Assembly: GCA_021018815.1 (NCBI GenBank)
Contig: JAITYX010000006.1
Coordinates: forward strand, 3,093,501-3,157,500
Reading direction: 5' to 3'
DNA: 64,000 nucleotides
From: Talinum fruticosum
Taxonomy: Eukaryota > Streptophyta > Magnoliopsida > Caryophyllales > Talinaceae
In this document: positions 57,460-64,000 of the stretch, one piece after another
Position numbering within the stretch: the stretch's first letter is position 1
Layout: each line of letters starts with the position of its first letter
The notes under the pieces: generated by a model
What the model was told of the DNA's origin: nothing
The model's input: only the letters and a program-made list of their open reading frames with translations
Database searches by the model: none
Position numbers and translations under genes: made by a program

Positions 57460-58993
57460 TTATGTCGACAAGCTCCCTTTTCGGCTCAAGGCGTCGGCCA
57501 CCGGATTAACCTTGTCGGGTTTGTACTCCGGTTCGTAGTCAAACTCTGCCAGGAAATCTTGCCACCTCGCTTGCTTGGGAGTGAGCTTCTTACGTGTCCG
57601 GAAGTAGCTTGTGGCAACGTTGTCCGTCTTGATGACGAACTTACTCCCCGGCAAGAAATGTCTCCAAGTCCGGAGACAATGCACCACCGCGGTCATCTCT
57701 TTCTCCTGCACCGTGTATCGCCTCTCTGTATCATTAAGCTTCCGACTTTCGAAGGCAATAGGATGACCTTCTTGCATTAAAACTCCTCCGATGGCAAAGT
57801 CGGAAGCATCGTGTGTGCAGCTCGAACGGCTTGTGAAGGTCGGGAAGAACTAGCATTGGCTCTTCCATGATAGCCTTCTTCAAGGCTTCGAACGCTTGTT
57901 GGCACTCCGGCCTCAAGCCCATCCTCTTCCCTTCTTCAACAAGTCGGTGAGAGGAGCGGCGATTGCGGAATAGCTTTGAATGAACCGCCGGTAGTAGTTC
58001 ACCAAGCCAAGGAAAGATCTTAACTCGATGACCTTGGTGGGTGGCTCCTACTCTTGTATGGCCTTCACCTTGGAAGGATCCATCCGAACCCTTCCCTTGC
58101 CGACAATATGACCCAAGAAAGGCACCTCCTCTTGGGCGAAGGAGCACTTCTCCTTCTTGACGTAGAGTTGGTTGTCCCTCAAGGTCGAGAACACTTTCCG
58201 CAAGTGTCCCACATGCTCCTCGAGTTTTTACTATAGATGACAATATCATTTAAGTAGATAACGACGAAGCGATCAAGGTAAGGAGTAAGTACCTTATTCA
58301 TGAGGGTGCGGAATGTGGTCGGTGCATTCGTGATGCCAAAGGGCATGACCAAGAACTCGTACGATCCGTCGCGTGTGACGCATGCCGTCTTTGCCTCGTC
58401 CCCTTCGGCTATGCGGACTTGATAGTATCCACTCCTCAAGTCCAACTTGGTGAAGTACCTTGCATCTCCTAGTTGATCGAATAGATCATCGATGCGCGGA
58501 ATCGGGTACTTGTTCTTGATGGTAATGTTGTTAAGTGCCCGTAGTCGATGCACGGACGAAGGGACCTATCATGCTTCTTTTGGAAGAGGACCGGCGCACC
58601 ATAGTGGCGATTTCGAGGGACGGATGTATCCGAGCATCCAACAACTCCTTCACTTGTCTCCGTAGCTCCTCGAGCTTCGGAGGTGCCATGCGGTAGGGGC
58701 CAATGCGGGTGGTTTTGCCCCTGCTCTAACTCGATGGCATGGTCCACTTCCCGCCTTGGAGGAAGTTTCTTCGGTAGCTCGGCCGGCATCACATCTTGAA
58801 AGTCGTCTAGCACCTCCTGGACGACTTTGGGAGCTTGGATATCCTTAGCCCCCTCAACCTCCTTGAGGGTGGCAATGAAGGTCGGTTCTCTCTTCTTGAT
58901 GCCCTTAGAGAATTGAAGAGCGGAGAGCATTTTCCTTTCATCGATCTCCCTCTTCACGGGGACAACACACGTACGCCCGTTTCTATGATACAC
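57460..58993 (-). pseudogene. Chromovirus reverse transcriptase and RNase H
   Basis: RT fingers: VLDDFQDVMPAELPKKLPPR. Palm: [28 protein letters not shown] and [13 protein letters not shown]. The catalytic box reads YLNDIVIYS instead of YLDDIVIYS, so one catalytic Asp is replaced by Asn. RNase H: PIAFESRKLNDTERRYTV, EKEMTAVVHCLRTWRHFL, KTDNVATSYF and VADALSRK. Several frameshifts lie between 58250 and 57780. Confidence 0.83.
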
Positions 58994-59112
58994 ATGGTAT
59001 TGGTGTAAGGCACCAAGAATGCCTTCACCGTATGAAGGAAATCTATGCCAAGATAAAATTTCTTATCTAGGGGAGCAACAGTGATGTCGGCCATACCTTT
59101 CCACTGGCCGAT

Positions 59113-60260
59113 CTAAATCTCGGTGTTACGCGCAACACCTTCGATTGGGAGACTCCTCGCTTTAACCCCCTTGCCAAAGCCCTTCTCCTTAGTGTAGGAG
59201 AGGCCAATCTCCTCGGCAAGCTCCTTGGCCATGTAGACCGTATCGGCTCCCGTATCCAACATCGCTTGTAGTGGCTTGCCGTTAATGTGGGTTTCCACGT
59301 ACATGCGTCCACGAGGCTGTCCCTCCACTTTGGCTTGGATGGCATTGAGAAGTCTCATGGAAGCGAGCTTCTTCTCCTCTTGTCGCTCTTCCTCCATGAC
59401 TAGAGCGGCAAGCTTGCCCCTTTTGGACATTTAAAGACTCGGTGAGGCCCGTTGCAAAGGAAGCAAGAAATTTCCTTCTTGGTGTGTCCCTCCTTGGACT
59501 TCCCTTGTCCTTGTAGGAGGACGGCTTTCCCTTCTTAGGAGACTTGTCACGGTCTCCCCCACTTTTGCTGTGATCCGCCTTCTTGCTTTGTCCCTTCGAG
59601 GACTTGAATTCTTAGAGTGACTCGGCGGCAGATTGCGGAGGCGAGGTCTTGTACTCCTCGCCTCTCTAATTCCATCCTGGCCTATCCACATAGGTCGTCG
59701 ACGAAGAAGCACAAGGTATCTTGGTCTCCCATGGAGGAATTTCCAAGCGTAATTCTTGGAATTCCTTCACATATTCTCAAATATGACCCTCCTTATGTTG
59801 GAGGTGTCGAAGCTTAACCCGCGCTTCCGTTGGGCATCCATGGGATAGAGCCGCTTCTTGAGTTCTTCCTTGAATGCCTCCCATGTGGTAACAGGTCGGA
59901 CCCTCTATTGACGACATCACATCGACGTCGCCACCGAGAGAAGAGCCGTATCTTTAAGAAAGAGGTAAGCGTTACTCACCTTAAGGTCGTCTCCTCGATG
60001 CATGAGGCTTTAAAATAAGCCTCGAGTCCCCACGAGAAGTTGTCAATCTCCTTTGCACTCCTGGCTCCCTTGTAGTCTAGAGGCTTAGATGCACTCATCC
60101 TAGGGCGATCGCTCCTGGATCGACCCACTGTTGGCCACCGCGGCCGTGCACAACTTCATTTGTGCCTTCGATTCCTCCATTTGCTCCCGTTGAACATCGA
60201 GAGCGGCCCTTGAGTTCACTATCTTTGGCCTCCACTATGGCTTTCGGGTGGCCATCTCCT
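59113..60260 (-). pseudogene. Chromovirus gag and protease
   Basis: Protease on 59430-59113: GRMYVETHINGKPLQAMLDT followed by GADTVYM. The knuckle just upstream reads CFLCNGPHRVFKCP, a CX2CX4HX4C variant. Upstream gag is recognisable by comparison with the plus-strand relative at 62100-63300 (for example the gag segment around GLCGWAEMELERRG). Frames are heavily broken. Confidence 0.72.
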
Positions 60261-60529
60261 TGGTGAAGTCCGAGAATACCGCATTGAGGGCCAACTGCAT
60301 CTCTTCCTTGAGCTCCGAGTCATCCTCCTTAGACTCGAGCTCCCGACACTTTGAGTCGAGGTGTCGACTTCTTCCCTTAAGCCGTCAAGGATGCTATACG
60401 GTTAGGCAACCCTTTCCTCGAGAGCGGCATGACCTCCGGGACTTCTCCGGCCCTTCTTGCCCCTTGTGGTTGTTGGCCTCCTTCGATGATGCTCGACATT
60501 CTTGCCCAAACTTTGGCTCCGATACCAAT

Positions 60530-60983
60530 CGTCACGGGACGATAATTCACTCAAACTTAGGACCGTGCGGCGCTAGCAATCTAGACCCGAGACCCTTTTT
60601 GTAAGCTTGCTAGTAAGCCTTAACGATGCTTAACTTAAGCCGAGAAAGAAAGCTAAGTAAGCAAGAAAACTTAGAGAGAGAGTTTGGGAGAATGCTTTGT
60701 ATTGAACTTTTGGAATTGATCGATACAAATGAGGACCCCATGAGGGTATATATACATGGCCACCTCCTCGATGGACGGTGGAGATCTAATTGATCCAACG
60801 GCTAAAATTGCGTATCTAGAATTCTCTATACAAATATCCATACATCTACATAAGTGTAGAACATTCCGGAACTTAGGAGGCCTTGGTGGAACCAAGGAGA
60901 GAATTTTAGAAGATTCCGGGCTCTTTTGGAATCAAGGAGAGAACTCTAAAAGATTCCGGGTTCTTCCAGAGCATTCCGTGACA
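60530..60983 (-). repeat. 5' LTR of chromovirus
   Basis: 454 bp, about 39 bp shorter than its partner because it has one block fewer of the 38-bp U3 repeat. The heat-shock-like sites here are degenerate (TTTTAGAAGATTC). The last base at the primer-site side is changed (CGTGAC-G). Confidence 0.83.
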
Positions 60984-61385
60984 CAAGGCATGCCATGGCC
61001 TTTTCAAGGCACGCCAAGCACTTGTCAATGAATGCCACGACCTTCTCAACGTGTGTCAAGGTGCTTGTCAACGTGTGTCAAGTGCTTGTCAATGTGTGTC
61101 AAGTGCTTGTCAATGCATGCTATAGCATTGCTAAGGCATTTTTAGTACTTGCCAAGGCATGCCATGGCCTTTCCAAGGCACGCCAAGCACTTGTCAATGT
61201 ATGCCACGACCTTGTCAACGTGTGTCAAGGTGCTTGTCAACGTGTGTCAAGTGCTTGTCAACGTGTGTCATGTGCTTGTTAATGCATGCTATGACCTTGC
61301 AAAGGCATGCCACGGCCTTGCCAAGGCACGCCAAGCACTTGTCAAGGTAAGCCACGACCTTACCAAGGCATGCCAAGCGCTTGTG
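60984..61385 (+). repeat. rDNA spacer satellite 3, right of the chromovirus
   Basis: CAAGGCATGCCATGG onward, 21-bp-type monomers as left of the element but with more variants (GTCAATGCATGC, GGCACGCCAAGC). It ends at CGCTTGTGAAG, joined to chromovirus coding DNA. Confidence 0.88.
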
Positions 61386-61543
61386 AAGCCTCCAACACAC
61401 GAGTTGCTCGTCAAATGGAAGGGACTACCGGATAGCGGAGCAAGGCTGGGAGCCCATCCGGAACTTGTGGCGCTTCAAGGAGCAAATACAAGCGTTCGAA
61501 GACGCCAAGGCTACGAGGACGTCGCAGGAATAGGTGGGGAGGA

Positions 61544-62077
61544 TGTCACGGAACGCTCTAGAAGAACCCGGAATCTTCTAGAGTTCTCTCCTTAATTTCG
61601 GAAGAGCCTCAATTCTTCTAGAATTCTCTCCTTGATTCCGGAAGAGCCCGGAATCTTCTAGAATTCTCTCATTGATTCCGGAAGAGCCCGAACCTTCTAG
61701 AATTCTCTCCTTGGTTCCACCAAGGCCTCCCAAGTTCGGGAATATTCTACACTTATGTAGATGTATGGATATTTATATAGAAAATTCTAAATACGCAATC
61801 TTAGTCATTGGATCAATTAGATCTCCACCGTCCATCGAGGAGGTGGCCATATATATATACCCTCATGGGGTCCTCATTTGTATCGATCAATTCCAAGAGT
61901 TCAATACAAAGCATTCTCCCAAACTCTCTCTCTAAGTTTCCTTGCTTACTTAGCTTTCTCTCTCAGCTTAAGTTAAGCATCGTTAAGGCTTATTAGCAAG
62001 CTTACAAAAGGGTCTCGGGTCTAGTTTGCTAACGCAACGACGGGTCCTATGTTTGAGTGAATTATCGTCTCGTGACA
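61544..62077 (+). repeat. Chromovirus LTR with extra U3 repeats and heat-shock-element-like sites
   Basis: Ends TGTCACGGAACG and CGTGACA. U3 has about four blocks of the 38-bp repeat, more than either LTR of the other copy. Exact GAAnnTTCnnGAA sites are GAATCTTCTAGAA (61651-61663) and GAACCTTCTAGAA (61690-61702); further near-matches lie at 61571 and 61613. The TATA-like ATATATATAC is near 61850-61860. Confidence 0.85.
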
Positions 62078-62107
62078 GCTTGGTATCGAGCCAAACTTTG
62101 GGTAAGA

Positions 62108-63312
62108 ATGTCGAGCATCACCGAAGGAGGGCAACAACCACAAGGGCAAGAAGGGCCGGAGAAGTCCGGGAGGCTATCGCGCTCTCGAGGAAAGGGTTGC
62201 CTAACTGTATAGCATCCTTGACGGCTAAGGAAGAAGTCGACACCCCGACTCGAGTGTCGTGGAGCTCGAGTCTAAGGAGGATGACTCTGAGCTCAAGGAA
62301 GAGATGCGATTGGCCCTCAATGCGGTATGCTCGGACTTCACCAAGGAGGTGGCCACCCCGAAAGCCACAGATGGAGGCCAAAGATAGTGAACTCAAGGCA
62401 ACTCTCGATGTGCAACGAGAGCAAATGGAGGAATTAAAGGCACAAATGAAGTCATGCACGGCCGCGGTGGCCAACGATGGGTCGATCCAGGAGCGACGCC
62501 TCAGGATGAGTGCATCTAAGCCTCTAGACTACAAGGGAGCCAGGAGTGCAAAGGAGATTGACAACTTCTCGTGGGGACTCGAGGCTTATTTTAAAGCCTC
62601 ATGTATCGAGGAGACGACCTTAAGGTGAGTAACCCTTCCCTCTTTCTTAAAGATACGGCTCTTCTTCGGTGGCGACGTCAATGTGATGACGTCAATAGAG
62701 GGTCTCGACCTGTTACCACATGGGAGGCATTCAAGGAAGAACTCAAGAAGCGCTCTATCCCACGGATGCCCAACGGGAAGCGCGGTTAAGCTCGAAACCT
62801 CCAACATAAGGAGGGTCATATTTGAGAATATGTGAAGGAATTCCAAGAATTACGCTTGGAAATTCCCTCCATGGGAGACCAAGATGCCTTGTGCTTCTTC
62901 GTCAACGGCCTATGTGGATGGGCCGAGATGGAATTAGAGAGGCGAGGAGTACAAGACCTCGCCTCCGCAATTGCTGCGCCGAGTCACTCTACGAATTCAA
63001 GTCCTCGAAGGGACAAAGCAAGAAGGCGGATCACAGAAAAGTGGGGAGACCGTGACAAGTCTCCTAAGAAGGGAAAGACGTCCTCCTACAAGGATAAGGG
63101 AAGGCCAAGGAGGGACACACCAAGAAAGAAATCTCTTGCTTCTTTTGCAGCGGGCCTCACCGAGTCTTTAAGTGTCCAAAAGGGACAAGCTAGCTGCTCT
63201 AATCATGGAGGAAGAACGACAAGAGGAGAAGAAGCTCGCTTCCATGAGGCTTCTCAATGCCATCCAAGCCAAAGTGGAGGGACGACTCGTGGACGCATGT
63301 ACGTGGAAACCC
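62108..63312 (+). pseudogene. Chromovirus gag and protease start (plus-strand copy)
   Basis: Starts MSSITEGGQQPQGQEGPEK, then a Glu/Lys-rich coiled-coil-like region (KDSELKATLDVQREQMEELK). The capsid region has SASKPLDYKGARSAKEIDNF and WEAFKEELKKRSIPRMP. After a stop come GLCGWAEMELERRG, a basic stretch and the knuckle region (61-codon frame shifts between them). It is cut off within RGRMYVET of protease, where 18S rRNA begins. Confidence 0.75.
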
Positions 63313-63619
63313 TACGAGTCCGGACATTGTAAGGATTGACGGACTAAGAGCTCTTTCTTGATGCTATGGGTGGTGGTGCATGGCCGTTCTTAGTTGGTGG
63401 AGCGATTTGTCCAGGTTAATTCCGTTAACGAACGAGACCTCAGCCTGCTAACTAGCTATGTGGAGGTAACCCTTACCAGCTAGCTTCTTAGAGGGACTGT
63501 GGCCTTCCAGGCCACGGAAGTTTGAGGCCATAACCAGGTCCGTGATGCCCTTAGATGTTCCGGGCCGCACGCGCGCTACACCGATGTATTCAACGAGTCT
63601 ATAGCCTTGGCCGACAGGA

Positions 63620-63658
<39 letters not shown>

Positions 63659-63670
63659 TATTGCAATTGT

Positions 63671-63725
<55 letters not shown>

Positions 63726-63731
63726 ATCCCC

Positions 63732-63795
<64 letters not shown>

Positions 63796-63855
63796 GGCGA
63801 CGTGGGCGGTTCCCGCCGGCGACGTCGCGAGAAGTCCACCGAACCTTCTCATTTC

Positions 63856-63910
<55 letters not shown>

Positions 63911-63911
63911 G
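63311..63911 (+). rRNA. 18S rRNA, 3'-terminal fragment (partial)
   Basis: Begins about TACGAGTCCGGACATTGTAAGG and continues through GGTGGTGCATGGCCGTTCTT, AACGAACGAGACCTCAGCC, TTTGTACACACCGCCCGTCG and the end GTAGGTGAACCTGCGGAAGG ATCATTG. It is about 600 of roughly 1,810 bases. Several changes fall at normally invariant positions (GACTACATCCCCGCCC, AACCAGGTCCGTG), so it may be a pseudogene copy. It is followed directly by ITS1. Confidence 0.93.
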
Positions 63912-64000
63912 TCGAAACCCGCCCAGCAGAACGACCCGCGGATGAGTTATATCACTCGGGAGGCGCGTCTCGACCTCCTCCCCGGCGAAACAACGAACCC
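63912..64000 (+). ncRNA. ITS1, 5' part (partial)
   Basis: TCGAAACCCGCCCAGCAGAA then CGACCCGCG, a standard angiosperm ITS1 opening, running off the window edge. It shows that rDNA continues to the right. Confidence 0.9.

Larger units (their letters stand above)
55527..60983 (-). mobile_element. Ty3/gypsy chromovirus inserted in rDNA spacer
   Basis: Complete but decayed element of 5457 bp on the minus strand. LTRs are 55527-56019 (3') and 60530-60983 (5'), with ends TGTCACGG/CCGTGACA. The primer site is at 60528-60515 (TTGGTATCGGAGCC, initiator tRNA-Met type) and the polypurine tract at 56032-56020 (AGGTGGGGGAGGA). Order is gag, protease, RT, RNase H, integrase, chromodomain, which defines Ty3/gypsy chromoviruses. 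CTAAG precedes and CAAG follows, a target duplication with one base lost. The clade (Galadriel- or Reina-like) is a guess. Confidence 0.88.
61386..63312 (+). mobile_element. Chromovirus recombinant: 3' end - single LTR - 5' end, plus strand
   Basis: A relative of the element at 55527 in the opposite orientation. 61386-61543 is the end of pol (KPPTHELLVKWKGLPDS) and the polypurine tract; 61544-62077 is one LTR of 534 bp; 62080 onward is primer site TTGGTATCGAGCC and gag, then the start of protease to 63312. The single LTR therefore links the tail of one copy to the head of another, as left by LTR-LTR recombination in a tandem pair. Both outer ends are internal to the element, with no target duplication. 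Confidence 0.85.

Noticed and set aside
56305..57780. Plus-strand ORFs of 66-130 residues
   Set aside because: Antisense shadows of the minus-strand chromovirus pol region.

Overview
The window is nuclear DNA of a flowering plant. It has spliced genes with GT-AG introns, plant transposon families (chromovirus, LINE, CACTA, PIF/Harbinger), an endogenous pararetrovirus and 18S/25S rDNA with plant-type spacers. Nothing bacterial is present. I cannot name the species from sequence alone. Only one ordinary cellular gene is evident, a two-exon PB1-domain gene at 1382-3417 (minus strand). The rest is repeats and decayed mobile DNA.

Layout: (i) 1-3891: PB1 gene and flanks. (ii) 3892-6734: a 2.83-kb solo LTR (TGTAAC...GTTACA) with a perfect 5-bp duplication AAGTG. 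(iii) 7172-30240: a three-level nest. A PIF/Harbinger transposon, with a Myb/SANT-like ORF at 8040-9640 and a transposase, is split inside the transposase by a 17.5-kb CACTA element (11671-29193, 3-bp duplication ACA). That CACTA carries about 12.5 kb of endogenous pararetrovirus (14156-26655, Caulimoviridae) inserted in a (TA)n tract. The viral cluster contains two genome versions in opposite orientation that share promoter and movement-protein sequence. One has reverse transcriptase but no coat-protein core. The other has the coat-protein core but no reverse transcriptase. (iv) 30250-36873: two degenerate minus-strand L1-type LINEs.

(v) 36874-64000: a rearranged edge of an rDNA array, all on the plus strand. 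Two intact-looking Pol I promoter plus 5'ETS segments (37234 and 48979) have lost their genes. The first ETS runs directly into the last 0.56 kb of 25S rRNA. The second runs directly into spacer satellite. The spacer satellite (about 8.8 kb and 4.2 kb) is a hierarchical array built from 21-bp monomers grouped into 148-, 169- and 190-bp units. A chromovirus (55527-60983) and a recombinant piece of its relative (61386-63312) interrupt the spacer. The latter is fused by microhomology to the last 0.6 kb of 18S rRNA, which leads into ITS1 at the window edge, so rDNA probably continues to the right.

How the parts relate: nothing here forms a working pathway. The viral and transposon ORFs are broken by frameshifts and stops. 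The functional potential lies in the PB1 gene and in regulatory DNA: two Pol I promoters, four viral promoter copies, heat-shock-element-like repeats in the chromovirus LTRs, and several long hairpins that could feed small RNAs. Many single-base indels distinguish near-identical copies, so some lesions could be assembly errors.
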